Source: Lepturacanthus savala
Taxonomy: Eukaryota; Chordata; Actinopteri; Scombriformes; Trichiuridae
Assembly: GCA_030544235.1 (NCBI GenBank)
Contig: CM060477.1
Span: 6,220,934 to 6,284,933, forward strand
Direction: 5' to 3'
DNA length: 64,000 nt
Shown: positions 1-13,039 of the stretch, piece after piece
Layout of the letters: every line of letters begins with the position of its first letter
How positions within the stretch are numbered: position 1 is the first letter of the stretch
Made by a program: the position numbers and the translations under genes
Notes under the pieces: model-generated
Databases searched by the model: none
What the model was told of the DNA's origin: nothing
The model's input: only the letters and a program-made list of their open reading frames with translations

Positions 1-2640
1 CGCACCTGTGCTTTGATATACTATATACTTATACTTTGGAATAACAGGTTGCGATTCATTAATTCATAAGATTTAGTATGTGAACAATTTCAGCTTGAGG
101 AACTCAAGTGCAGTCGTTTCACTTTGGTGATGAGCCAGGGCACTTAGCCAGAGGTTGCCAACATCATTTCACCCCGCTCTCACTCTGCTCTTGAATGCGC
201 AATCAGAGCGAAACACAGGTCGCATCCTCAGCTGGGCAACCTGAGTGTTGTATATATTATGTATACATAAGTGAATGAGTGCCTTAATAAAGGTGGGGGG
301 GGATACTGAGGCCTAAGGGCTTGGGGGGTTTTCAAGGATGGTTTGATTATACTAGAATGAAGGTTGAAAGCAAGAAAGACAAGGGTGTCTGTCTTTTCTT
401 CTTAGTATACAAAAGATGCTAACAATACAACCAAGGATAAGAATAGAACACTATCAAAAAGAATGCTTTTAGAATAAAAACGTATTTGTAAAGCTGTGTT
501 CTGTATTGTATAGTGAATTATGTGTGAGGAATACTAGTGTACAATGGTTTTATTTAAGAGAAATCAACATATATCATAAGGACAGACACATTGATAGAGG
601 GTTTATGGGCTCAGTGATGGAAAAAAATAGCATGGTTATCTTTATAGGCCTGATGTTCATGCATGTGCGTGTGCGTGCATGTGTGTGTATGTACTCGTAT
701 TTCTGTATCCCTACTTCCCTTGCTTGTGTCATTATATGTGAGTGTGTGCATGCATGTATTGTGCCTATATATCAAGGGGGATGGGGGTTGTCACAGAAAG
801 CATGGTGCAGATTAAAAAGGGGGAGTGTGCAAAGGAGTAATGACAAGAAAGAGGGAGCCGAGGGTTCCCAAGGCAACCTGCTGCTCCCTGGCTCTTGCGA
901 TCTGGCGTGGGGGGCCCTGTCTCATCTTGTGTTGTGCCTGAGCACCTGCACACTGTTTGCACAGGCAACAGTGATTATTTTGATGATCTCTTGGCTTGCT
1001 AGAAGCCTACATATTCGCTGATCTAACATCTCCCTCTAGATGTCATCCATTTATACAGCTGGAAATGTGCTGAGGAAATGCCATGTGCGGAGAGACAAAA
1101 AAAAGACCCGGTCCAGTAGAAGAGCAACAATCACAGCAGACCCAGAATCCACACAGAGCCTGACGGCTGAAACATTCTTGGCGCTGGAGCGATGGATTCC
1201 CTAATGATGTATTGGGGCCTAATTTCTTCTTCTTCTCTCATCAAAGTTAAGAATCTCACTGGGACCATGTCTGAATGGATCTGAGTCAGAGACATGTCAG
1301 ACAGAACAAAAAGATTGACATTTATTGGGTCACGTGCTTAATCCTGTTGAAATGACAAAAACAACACCACTGCTCCTGTAAAATGGCCAGTATTTACAGT
1401 GAGATTTACCCCTGATGACAATAACATGCAATCTTAATACATATGAGGAAAATGTGAAAAAGTGGAAATGCATGTAAAAAGAATTATGAATAGATCCCAT
1501 GATAATATACTTATTACTAGACTAGATTATTTCAGACCAACATTGCCATTTATGAAGCCCTGCTGCTAACTAATAAGTTTAGACAATCAGACTACAAAAG
1601 GGTTGTAACAGCTGAGTCAGTTGTAGACTATGTGGATATGCATAGTACCAGTCAAAACGTACAACTATTATTATCTATTATTGCCATATGAAACACTGTT
1701 AAGGCATGTAATTTTCGTACCCACAAATAGTGCAGCAGGCTATGTTTCTGTACTGTATGGGATTTCCTTAGACCTTAATTCACATTCATAATAAACTCCG
1801 GTGGAATTTGAAATAATCATGATTACTATCTGGAACAACAACAAGCTACCGTCTACACACACACTTTACCCCTCCTGAAGACCTCTGCATTTCCTGTTAG
1901 TCCCAATAATGCAGGGACAAGCAGCTCTACTTCCTGGTTCTCAGGCTGGCGAGGAAGGAACCGCAGTCTGGTCACACGGTGCTCACCGTTTCCCCTCACC
2001 TCCACCCCACCCTCCCTCACTCCATTCTTCACACTTCTTTCTTTCTCTCTCTCTCTCTTTCCAGTTTTTCTCTCTGCTTCTCTATCTCTCCTGTGTCATT
2101 GACTTTTTTCCCTTTTTTCCTTACTGCTCTCACGTTTGTCTCCCTTCACCTACCATACAGGCCCACATAGATTAACACTGTGGTGAAAAATAGAGAAGAC
2201 CACCTCTTGCAGCGAAAGGTACACACACACACATAAATATGTTTTCTTACGTGAGGCAGGATGTTCCCCGGATGAAAAGAATATTTCCACAAGTCACTAA
2301 CAAAGTTTGAGAGGAAATATATATATATATACACACATGTATATATGCATATATACAATATATTCTATATTTACAGGCTGTGTTTAAGTCCTGGTGTGGA
2401 AACGGATGTGGGAGTTCTATTTAAAAAGACAAGAGAAGAGGAGCTTTTGGAATATGAAGGGCCATCATTGAAAAGAGGGATAATGAGAGGGAATCGAGAT
2501 AGAGACAGAACGATAAGGACCATTTTCATTGCGCTGTTGCAGTAAAGTGCAGGGAAAGTATCCATTGTACACTCTCCTCCTCAAAAAAAATGACCACTCA
2601 ACACCGAAAACTGTTTTATAAATCATTCATTCCGGCCTCC
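1..2640. other. Intergenic, no gene seen
   Basis: Mixed AT-rich DNA with a TG-rich stretch (about 661-760), a pyrimidine tract (2036-2100) and a TA/CA block (2320-2372). A good RFX X-box, GTTCCCAAGGCAAC, lies at 864-877 in a non-repetitive GC-richer patch (860-1020). The 171-codon frame at 506-1021 runs through TG repeats, is Cys/Val-rich, and is judged non-coding. Confidence 0.7.
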
Positions 2641-3260
2641 AGAGCGCCATATGGGAACTTGCTGATGCAGTTCCAGAACAAGTGCTTACAAAGTAGTGCG
2701 CTGTGCGGTTATGTGTCCCCACAGACGTGTTATAGCATCATTGTCTGGCTGTGAGCGCCGCACTCTTTGCTTGTGCTCCCTGTGGCGTGTCCCATTAGTG
2801 GTCGCTAGCAGGGCCACAACTCATTCCCAGCACGAGCCAAACATGCTGCATTATTAACCAGCCTCGCTTGTTTACCCTGTGTGATCAACCTTCAAAGCAA
2901 CCAGTATGATATGGCCACACGCGTACACCCAGGCGTCTACGCATTCATTCTGCGCACACACACACGTGTTATTTACTCTCCACTATAATACCCCTAGGCC
3001 TGCCGCCCTATGGGAAAAAAAAAAGAAAATTGGCGCTCTGGTTACGGGCAACAATGGTGGCATTTAATATGGGTCATGGTTACTAGGCAACCACAAGCCG
3101 AGTGGACTGGTGTTGGATTACTGATCGTTTCATAATTAATTACGGATTATGAATAATTGATTGAGAAGTGTTGGGTAATTTACAGTCGTGTGTAAATGGG
3201 ACCCACTCCACTGCCTTTACCCTCGTGTGTGTGCATGCGTGTGTCTGGTGTCTGCATGCA
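2641..3260. promoter_or_regulatory. Candidate cis-regulatory block with paired X-boxes
   Basis: Two RFX-type X-boxes lie 38 bp apart on the same strand: GTTACGGGCAAC (3041-3052) and GGTTACTAGGCAACC (3078-3092). About 40-70 bp downstream (3131-3163) is a dense homeodomain-site run with ATTAATTA, GGATTA and AATAATTGATTG. The DNA is non-repetitive and has no open frame of note. Enhancer status is inference. Confidence 0.35.
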
Positions 3261-4800
3261 AATTATATAAATTTATGCACACAGCTATCATGTCTATCAG
3301 TGTAAATATAGGCCCGACTCATCTGATGGAAGTATATGCTTAATGGGAAATATGTGTAAGAAAAATGCTATTTTATAAGGTTTCTATGCAGACCTGAAAC
3401 CTCTCCCAGTCTAATTATAGCCTTATAGAGAACTTTTTGAATCCTCAGTTATTTTCAGTTGGAATGAAATGCTGAACTGATACTGTCACCTGCATTCCGC
3501 ATTTTATTTCTGTAACCAATCTAGATCATTGTAAATCGAGAATTCACTTTCTATCATTTTCTCTGTTGCTTTTTCCTTTGTTTTGTAGATATGAAGTTAC
3601 GACAGAACACTTTTGTTCTGTATGTTGGCATAGAAGCATCGATGATTGGCTGGTGCGAGGGGTTTAGAAAAGTGTGTGCGCGTGCATGTATGTGTGTTAA
3701 CAGAGAGAGAGTTAGAAAGAGAGGCAAAAGAAGAGAGAGGAGGATGTAGGTGAGAGGTAGATAAGCGTTGCGTAGGAGTTTGAGTGGGCCGAAGAGAGAG
3801 TGAGAGAGAGGGAGGGATGGAGCTGAAAGCAAATCTGGACAATAGACCAGCCAGGAGAGAAAGCTGTCTTCCCTCGTTTCAAGGTGAATCCACAAGCAGC
3901 TAATAAAAACACACATTTACAGGTTTACCCTTGAAAAAGGGAATAAGATAGTCAACCTCCACATTACCTACATGGATAAAAACAGACATTTTGCACATGC
4001 AAAAGGACAACTATGTGAATAAGTTATACTGTGGCATCAGTGGTTAAGAAGCTATTGTGAGATGGTGTTCTGGAGGTGACCAGTAGGGGTCAATGACCAT
4101 CAAAAAGTCCTCTTAAAAAAACGCAGTCACATGGCCTCTGTGGATGAACAACTGGAAGTTGAATTATCATTGATGATATAATGCCAGAGATGAGAAAAAA
4201 ATATGATACTGTGCGACTTTTCCTCAAGTGCCACACTCTGTTACTATGGAAACACAGAGATATGTCAAAAGTATGTTTTGACATTACCATTATGGGCAAG
4301 AAGAATGGTGTCAAGCCTCACATAGATGCCGAAGGAAATATGTGTGAAACAAGAAAAAAAAGACCCTCAAAATTGATTGGATCATGACTTGAGATCTTTC
4401 AGACAGCATTCAGCTTAAACCTAACCATTTTACACCTGACTGAAAGTGGATGATGGTCATTATTTTGGATATAAAGTATAAGATTGTGATATGAAAATAT
4501 GAGTTTAACAAGCTATGAAATCCAGCTAGATATAATATGTTTCTCTAAAAGATAATCTGATTATTTGAAATGGAGGGAAATGGGCGAAGAAAGAAAAGGA
4601 GCAGGGGGGTTACGGTGGAAGTAATGGAAAGAAACAGACACCGGTTGGGGTGGTATGAGCGGGAGAAGCATAAAAGGAGGGAGGGAAAATAAGAGCGGCG
4701 GCTGTCAATAGAAAAGGAGGAGGAGGGAGGTGAAAGGAGAGGTAGTTACCTCAGTATCATTTTCCTTCTTCGACCCCCGCCATCACTCCTTCAAACCCCT

Positions 4801-4802
<2 letters not shown>

Positions 4803-4838
<36 letters not shown>
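4803..4838. repeat. (CA)n microsatellite
   Basis: Uninterrupted CA dinucleotide run of about 18 units. Confidence 0.95.
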
Positions 4839-4841
<3 letters not shown>

Positions 4842-7825
4842 TAAATGATATCCTGTCTCCTTGTTATCAGTAATTGGTTATTTTTGAGATCACATACACC
4901 TCTATACCCTATAATGGGTGAGTAGCTGAAGACAAACAAGGGAATATAAGACTCATACACACAGGCACCTCTCAAGTTTCATCATTAATGTGTGTACAAG
5001 TGTAGTGTGAGGACCAGCTGATGGAAACATCTGCATTTGACTTTTTCAACACACAAAGTGTAGCTGGTTTCAACAAAGACAGACAACATTTAAGACAGTT
5101 TTGTAGACAGTAGGTGAATATTGCCCTATAGGTCTATAGGAATAGGATATCTATAGGAAGATGATGTTTTCAGAAAATGTATAGAAAATATGGCCTGTAA
5201 GACAACAGAAACACATGAATATAAGTCAAAGAAGGTCTAAGTAAACAGGTAAAAAAGCCTACAACTTGATTTATTTAGCATTTTTTATATTGGAAAAATA
5301 GCAGGAAAAAAAGCAAAAAGCAGATTGTAAATTAGCTACTGTGCAGAAGAATGGTGAACTGATTTGTATAGTGCTATACTTCTTCTTGACTTAAACTTGT
5401 AATACAGTGTGTTACCACAGTCAAGACGTGAATACCAAAATGATGCATAATAGGTTCAGACTGTTGAAAGATATTATGAGATGCCATCAGGACTGAATAA
5501 CTGACTTAAGCTTAGACAATAAAAGATCAAAACAAAGTCTTTGGAAAAATATTTGAGCCAGAAGCCATTGAACAAAACTTTCCTTTAACATTTGCTTGAG
5601 GCGAATACCAGAACAGTTTTGTTGTGGGTTAACTGCGGTGAACTCTGAAACATCCAGGCACTATTGTAGGCCTACTGTAGAAATATGTGAAATGGCCAGA
5701 AGTTCTCAGAGTTTACAATTAAATAGCTGATATTTTCAGATTGCCAAGGATAAGTGATAAATAATGAGAAAAAGAATCAGAGCGGAGGTCTGATATGACA
5801 ATAAAGAAGGACGTTGCGAGAACACAACAATAAATTAGGGTTCAACTTTAGAGATACGATTAGACTAATATGTGTCTCAGACTCCAGTTTGGGGTCATTA
5901 CTGGTGAGAAACAGTCACGGAGGACTATAAATATATTTGTAGAGTAGTAAGGGAGATACATGTGTGTTTACTGAACAGCAGTAAAGCTGCCAAGGGTCAC
6001 GATACGGACATAAAATAGTCCGACAGCACCACGGATCAACTCCAGGCCCTGCTGTCTTCTCCACTTGTGTGTTTGTTTATTAGCAAAGATTCGAATCTGG
6101 GCTAATGGGCTAGTGGAGAGTATACACTGTAGACAGCCGATCCATTATCACACACAAATGTAAAGTAGCAAGTCTGTGACGTGATAACCTAACTGACTCT
6201 GGAGTGTTGCTAAGTTGTGATCTCTACAGTCTATTCACATTTACAGGAGTTGTTGAAGCCCATAGAGATGTTATATTCATGTAAAGATCAAGGTGAAGGA
6301 TGATGCAGCCTTTCACCACAGGGTGTCAGTTCATTTTTTACAACCTCAGTGCACCAATGTCACATTTTTCTCTCTTGTCACTCACGCTCCCCACCTGCGG
6401 AGTCCTTCTCCTAATCTCCTTCTTTCAATCTGTCTCTCTTGGAATTGATGAAGTCTTCTTTCTCTTTCATTTCATCTTTCATTTTCACCCTCGAAGAAAG
6501 TCATAACATTTCCAAAGAGTCATAAATCCACGCAAACATGCAGACCTTACTTTCTGTTACTTTCATGACTATTATAGGTTTACTGGCAGAGTCAGGAAGG
6601 ATATACCTGAATAAACATGCACAGTGTGTGTGTGAGTGTGTCCTCTTCTCTGGGAGAACTGCATCTCTGTGTGCATATCAACACATACAGTTTTCTGCTG
6701 CTGCTGTTTGCTGTTTTACATGTCTGGAACATATGTTTGTATGTGAACATGGGTGGGTTAGTGTGTGTGTGTGTGTGTGTATGCCCATGCGTGTGCAGGG
6801 GACAGGTTGTAATTTACAGAGAGAACATGCAAGGCTCATGAAGGGGCAGGACCCAGGGGAGCCATCAGGCTGAACTCGCTGTTCCCGGGACGTGCCCTGG
6901 GAAGAGACCCGATGTCACTCTGATAAAAACAACACACACACACCCTGTCAAACAGCAGGGAGGATGGATGGATGGAGGGAAGACAGGGAGCGATAAAAAA
7001 GACGGAAAAGAGAATAATGACCACCACAGTTAAATGGACAAAGACAGGAGACAAAGAGAGAGATGAATAGATGCAAAAAAAAAGAAGGAAACAAAATGGA
7101 GAGAGATAGGAAGAGAGGGAGAAAGACAAATAAAAAGAGTGTGCAACCTTTTCTCTCCTGGAAATAACACATCATAATTTGGCAGAGTGCAGCAGACAGT
7201 ATGATACAGTAATGGTTTATAACAATACATTGCCCTTGAACCCCTGCTGGATTCCCCTGTGCACTACAAATAGCTAACAGATATTAGTTGTGAAGTAGGG
7301 GTGTATGATTTAGCGTCAGTTTTGCTCTATAAAGCTGCAAAGTAGTCACAAATTCTGTATTGTATTTGCTGTAGGACTCTCGAAATTGAAACAAGAAAAA
7401 ATACAAAGCAACCCTCTTCTTCTCACCCCACCCCATTATCAAGTGTGCATGGTGTGAAGTCCCAGCACAGCAGCAGCAGTCCGAGTATAAAAATATAAAA
7501 ACAACAGGCACTGGTAACAGCTGAGTTGGATAACACGACAGATCGAGATGAGTCATTTTGCAGCCGTCACTCTCACATCTTTCCCAGTTTTGTACGAAGG
7601 AATAAAAAGGCAACATCTGCGGAACCTCAACCGTATGTGATAAATTGGTAAGATTTATGAGATTAGTAGTGAAGCATGAAGCTAACTAACTGACTGTTTT
7701 CTGCACGCTTTGTCTTTGAATGAGTCTTTACATTTCAATTACAGAGACTTCCAAATGGTTTTCCTTTTGTCTCTGCTCTCTGATCCTCTACTGCTCCTCT
7801 GGGATGGGGCCTTGTTTGTCTATAA

Positions 7826-7910
7826 GTGTGTGCGTGTGTGTGTGAGTGTGTGCGTGCGTGCGTGTGTGTGTGTGTTTGTGAGTGTGTGTGCGTGTATATG
7901 TATGTGTGTG
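7826..7910. repeat. (TG)n imperfect microsatellite
   Basis: TG run of about 85 bp interrupted by CG and AG units. Confidence 0.9.
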
Positions 7911-8174
7911 TTGCTGCATTGCTATACTGTACTGTAACTGGAGAGGTCTCTAAACAAACATCCTCAGGGCTGTTCATTATAGGTTGCACCGTATGACCTG
8001 GTTAGTACAACCGATATTTGACCCTTTGCAGTCTGTCAACCACCTCATGTAGCCTGCAGATCTGCTTATAATATGCAGGTTTTAAGTAGACATTAATCAT
8101 TTTGGTTTGTTAATTCTCTTCAACTTACCAGAAAACGTTAACATGTAAGTTTCACTGTATGTTAAAAAGAATAT

Positions 8175-8208
8175 CAAAAAGAATGTCAATATAATGACAT
8201 TCTTTTTG
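8175..8208. repeat. 14-bp arm hairpin
   Basis: Perfect inverted repeat CAAAAAGAATGTCA / TGACATTCTTTTTG with a 6-nt loop. A related direct copy, GTTAAAAAGAATGTCAATATA in part, follows at about 8220-8240, so the area has duplicated locally. Confidence 0.75.
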
Positions 8209-8309
8209 TTTCTGATAATGTTAAAAAGAATGTCAATATAGAACCAAAATGGCATGTTTTTTTATTTTATTTTATTTTAAGACACATATTTGTCTTTTTT
8301 TTTCATTAT

Positions 8310-10500
8310 TTTTCCCACAGAAACTTATTGAACAGGTTTCAGAATAAATAAGGGGATAATATCATTAGTCAACAGACATTTTCTTCATAATATTGCACTC
8401 AATGATAGTGGTCAATTTGTAAATCTAAATTCCAGATGTAGATTTCACCCTTTTAACTTCTGTGATGAAATTAGATCTGTCATCTAAAATTAAATTATAT
8501 TATTAATTTATTCATCAGACATAATATTTAGTACTCTAATGAAGTTGTTTTCTGACCTGATGCTCGTAACCTCTGCACCACTATCCCTCTGTCGGTGAGG
8601 AAAAAACACCCCGATTCTGTGCAAATAACTATGCCGTGTGTTCCAGGAAGAGTGATCAAAGCCTCTTCCCTTTCTCATAGATCAAACATATTTACTGCTT
8701 TGTTTGGTACTGGGGCAGAGGATCCAATCTGTAGTAAAAGGAGGGAAACCAGCGACGCTTGGCCTATGATAAACACAAAGGTGTGCGGAAACAACAGCAA
8801 CTAATGGCCTCATAAAAAAGCTTCAGTAAAGAGTTTGATGCACAATTTAACACGACCTGGATGGCTAAACACTTTTTTTGAAAACACCATTAAGAAAAAG
8901 TACAATAAACAGGCAATATTTTAGTGTTGTTCAAAAGTAAAAAGGGGCATATGGTCAGTAAATGTTTAATGGGTGGCTACAAAGAAAAGATACTGATAAA
9001 ACATCTAATAAAGTCTATTATGCGAAGCAAAGACCTGGAGAAACAGTTGTTTTATGACTTGAGTGCACCATTAAAGCACACCTGTGTGTATTTCCAGGTA
9101 GTAATTAAAGCCTAGTGCCTAGCTCCAGTTGGTTTGGTCGTGCCATTTTATATAATTATTGAGAGACATGACAGGTGTTTTATTATTGTCTGCCCTGCTG
9201 GTCATTATTTGACAAACATTAAGTAAGATACAGTTTTAACTTCAACAATTCTATTCTAATCTTTCTCAGTACAAATTTAGGTATAATCTACTAATCTATA
9301 ACAACTTTAAAAAACTAAAAATATATATATTTATGTGCATAACGATTTGCACCATTTGGTTCAATTTGCACACTCCCTGTTCTCCATACAATTCTCTGTG
9401 TTTTGAGTCAAATTTGATTTTAATTTAGTATTATGCATATCTTCACATGCATATTCAGCAGTTTAGCTATGACCTATGAGCACTTCATTAATACACATAT
9501 AGGATCATTAAGGTGACAGGATTTTTTCTACAAATTTTTCCTATGTAGTCACACAAGGCAACTGCTTGAGCCCACTTCACTTTTCTATTTAGCAGTGGTC
9601 AAAATGCCAACAAATCTTTATTATGCAGACACTTTGTTGTGTGCCAATCATCAGGGTGGTATGGAAACTAAGAGTTCAAAAATGGAAACTATCATTGAGA
9701 GCATGAACAAAATTGATTTTGTGAGCTGAGTTTGTGCAATACTTTTAGAGGCAGTAGCAAAATGATTGACCACAAAACTAATTTAGATCATCTTTGTCCT
9801 GGTGTGACTAAAATTGGATATTAGTAGGATATCATTTGGTAAAGTGAAAAATGGAAACTTTATAAACTGTTCAAGAGATTCTTTTTATGCTTATCCTCCC
9901 TGTCCATTCATTATGACAAGTCTAGTCTTGTCCTGGCAACAGTTGGGGAGCTTGGCTGTAGTGGCCATCTCCTCATCCAGATGAATAGTGTCTGTTCCAA
10001 AGAGCAGTTGTAGGGTGTCTCTGGGCCCCAGGCCTTGGGCCCCAGCTGCTATCTCAGCTTCACAGTCAGCCTGCAGAGTGTGAATATTCATTAAGCTGGC
10101 CAGATAATCATAGGCTCACCGATGTTTGTGTTGCTGCCTTGGGGGTTTATATGGGGGCTGAGGGGCCCATTTAAACACATGAGGTTCAGTTTATTTCCAG
10201 CAAACAATGTAACATGTTTTTGCGATATGTCTCTTATGAGCACTACATCATTGTGTAGTGTAATACACATTGTTTCAATGAAATCGTTAAATAATAGTAC
10301 GTAATACCATACTACTGGCTCATAATAAGTGTACATTTTCTCTGTGGCCCTGGGATGGTGTCCAGAGGAAAATGGAAAAAGAAAACATTCGATTGCCAGG
10401 CACACCTGATATTATGATAATATTGGACATGCGCACACCTAAATTCTCCTGGAACAGTTCGCCACAGAATTTCATCAAAATCGTGGTATGAGATGGCTGG
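8310..10500. other. Intergenic, nothing recognised
   Basis: AT-rich. Only a perfect RBPJ octamer (TTCCCACA, 8312-8319) was noted, and this is expected by chance a few times in 64 kb. Open frames are short and unrecognised. Confidence 0.65.
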
Positions 10501-11000
10501 GCTGACAAGAATGAGAATTAGAGCTGTGGGCCCTTTTGGCCCACACGAAGCTTTGTGATCCTGCAGGCCTGCATGGCACAGGGATGTTGAACAGCCTCAG
10601 CACCCTGCTCTACTGAACCAAGTAATTCCCTGCCAGTTGGAGGCTTATAGAGGAACCCTGCTCCCTGCGAAGACGCCTTTCACAGCTACAACACCGACAA
10701 ATCACTATTTTCATGGCTCGACTTCCCCTCCAGAGCCAGGGCTCTTGCCCCCATGGTATACTTAGGGAGAGGGTTAATTCCCGGGTGTCATTTTTCCAAT
10801 GCTGTTAATAAAATTGGGACCTCTGACAGGGCAGGAAAAGGCTCTATTTTGGAGGATAGGCGTAGGACCAGATGGTCAAAGGCCCACAATTTGCTTTCCT
10901 CTGCAAATTAAGTTGGATGAAATCAAGGCAGCTGCTGGAGAATGGTGGGGGATTAGGAAGAGCTTGACATTTGTTTTCTTCTTTCTATCTTTAGGAAAAT
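10501..11000. promoter_or_regulatory. Candidate conserved non-coding block
   Basis: GC-balanced, non-repetitive, without simple repeats, unlike its AT-rich flanks. Begins with a hairpin TGTGGGCC-CTTTT-GGCCCACA (10525-10545). No known exon. Called only because of composition, so weak. Confidence 0.2.
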
Positions 11001-12250
11001 AATATATTTTAATAATATATATTAACGATTGAAAAAAATTACGAAATTACAGGAAGATAAAGAATGTTGCAGGACTAATGTTACAGTATGTTGACCCCTA
11101 GAGATCTATCAGTGTGTCAAATCATTCCTCTACATGACAACCACAACTTTGCAGATTTGTAGACAGCTCTTTGGGTATTATAGACCATCTCTGGATTATT
11201 CATTCTGTCTGTTTAGGTGAACATACCACAGAGACCAAGTGTGGTATCTTCTTTCCTTTCCAGTGGTCTCCTTTTCTGCCCTCTCTCACAGGGCGACAGC
11301 AAGCGGGGGCACTCGTGCCGGTAGAATGGATCCCGCAGGTGATCGAGTTTTCAGCCAAAGCACCTTGAATAATTAAACACGTGGTGGGCGAGCCTGCTCA
11401 AGTTTCGCGGCTGATTCAGATTACAAAACAGATGGAAGGGCAAACATAAGAAGACATACTCTCTTCTGCATGAAGTACACGCAAACACAAAACAAATACA
11501 ACACACTCACTCTTGGCTACGCGGCTTTGTGGGAGGCTATCTCACTCTATTATGTGGCGGTATTGGCCAGCTCCCTCCTTTTCACTATCTGCTGTACAAT
11601 CAACTGTGGCTCCAAAACAACTTAATCCCTCACACTGCGCTATGTTGTTGCTATGCCGGCTAGATGTCCTGCACCAGGGTACAATTTCACACCATTGTAT
11701 CTCAATCGGTCCGGTAGTTATGTTTATCCTTAAGGGTATTATGGAAATGCATTTTTTCCTTATGAATGAGCAACAGCACTTCACTGATGATTTAAACATA
11801 CTTCCTTCATGCTCTGGACACTGTAGATTTATGGTGCCAAGCACAGGAACTGGGAGTCTTTTGTTTATCAATTTAGGTTCAAGGCTCCAAAGGCTTTGCT
11901 TCAGCCTTTGTATGCCCTAACCTTAAACATCGCTGTGTAGCCAGTGTCAACAAATGTTTTATGAGGTGAAAATGTATGTGGGAAAAGCGCTATGACTTGA
12001 ATTTTCTTTTCACTTTCTTATGTGAGGCCACTGTCCCTTTAAGATGCGGTTTCTTTATCTAAATGTAGTAATTCTCAACATTTTTGGCTAGGGATGCTTT
12101 AAAGTCAAGCATTGCCTATTCATGACCCCTCACCAAGGGATGTAGCTATATAACACAGTTTTTATGTCTCTTGGACCATCCTTTTTCGGTTCCTGAAGTA
12201 TTAAATCTAACTAATAAAAATGAAGATTTGAGGAAACACTGATAAGACAG
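11001..12250. other. Intergenic, overlapping open frames without known protein
   Basis: Frames of 135 codons (+, 11513-11920) and 109 codons (-, 11542-11871) overlap in GC-balanced sequence. Neither resembles a protein I know, and neither has clear splice context. A perfect RBPJ octamer TGTGGGAA lies at 11977-11984. Confidence 0.55.
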
Positions 12251-12254
12251 GGTT

Positions 12255-12284
12255 AGCTCCATCTCACCATGAGAAAAACCAAGA
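12255..12284 (+). repeat. 30-bp exact repeat, copy 1
   Basis: Thirty bases beginning AGCTCCATCTCACCATGAG are identical to 16159-16188, in the same orientation. The flanks are unrelated. Far too long for chance in a window this size. Confidence 0.85.
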
Positions 12285-12879
12285 AAACAGGGGCTTGAAG
12301 GTCCCCATGGAATCTTACACATTTTCTACAATGACATGTCATGTAGGGATGGAAGTAGTATTCAGGTCTTAAACACCAATACCACTTCATTATACCGTCC
12401 AAATCTAAGTAAAGGTTCTGCTTTTAAATTTTGACTATTATTGGTACTGTGTTATTTTGCTATTTGTATTTGGATCAGTGGCAAATAATGTTTGGCAAGA
12501 TGAGAAAGTCATAAACTTTTTAAAATACATTTTCAAAATCATTCATCAGATGTCTCAAAATGTACATTGTGTGTTCATGTTTGTTTCTTGTCATTTAAAA
12601 GTCCATTCGTATCAATTATTTTTTTGCAAATCAAATCATTATTTTGTGCCATTTTTTACACAAAATGTTAAATGGTGTAACTGAAAAAAAAGAATGATAA
12701 ATTTTATATATTTAATCCACTTAGAATATAGCTAGCATGTAATTTTTTAAAACCTTTTTTAAGAGAATTAATCTATCTAGTACCAGGATTTTCGGGTTAC
12801 ACCATGACAAGTATGATTAAAATTCCTAATATGAACGTTAGAGAGAAATACTTTTGATGCACACCCTGGGCTTGCCCTC

Positions 12880-13030
12880 CATGCTTCCTGCTGTGCCACA
12901 GCAGCACGGCTGGCATCGCCTCCTCTAGGCTGTGATACCAGGTGATGTCACGCACCTGGCTGGCCTCTGCTGCCACCGTGACACTTGATCGTGTTTGGCA
13001 CAGCCATGGTGCTGTTCATAGATGTTGGTA
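12880..13030. promoter_or_regulatory. Candidate regulatory block with two palindromic modules
   Basis: A 17-nt palindrome CTGCTGTG-C-CACAGCAG (12888-12904) is followed by CCAGGTG-8 nt-CACCTGG (12938-12959). The second is a pair of inverted CAGGTG E-boxes enclosing a CRE-like TGATGTCA. GC-rich and non-repetitive within AT-rich flanks. Confidence 0.35.
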
Positions 13031-13039
13031 CAAGTGTAA

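Larger units (their letters stand above)
3261..8160. other. Intergenic with simple repeats
   Basis: No gene seen. Purine-rich GA tracts at 3690-3830, 4565-4740 and 6950-7140; CA repeat at 4803-4838; TG repeats near 6760-6782 and 7826-7910. An X-box-like GTTACTATGGAAAC lies at 4240-4253. The frames at 3554-3916 and 6538-7129 are by-products of these repeats. Confidence 0.7.

Noticed and set aside
506..1021. 171-codon plus-strand open frame, the longest in the left part
   Set aside because: Runs through a TG-rich stretch giving Cys/Val/Met-rich low-complexity sequence; no known domain and no splice support.
4080..4092. CCAGTAGGGGTCA as a CTCF site
   Set aside because: Departs from the core at a key G; single weak match without supporting context.
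6085..6115. GATTCGAATC resembling a tRNA T-loop
   Set aside because: The flanking bases do not pair into a T-stem and no acceptor stem is present.
11513..11920. 135-codon frame with an overlapping 109-codon antisense frame
   Set aside because: Neither resembles a known protein; more likely ordinary or conserved non-coding DNA.
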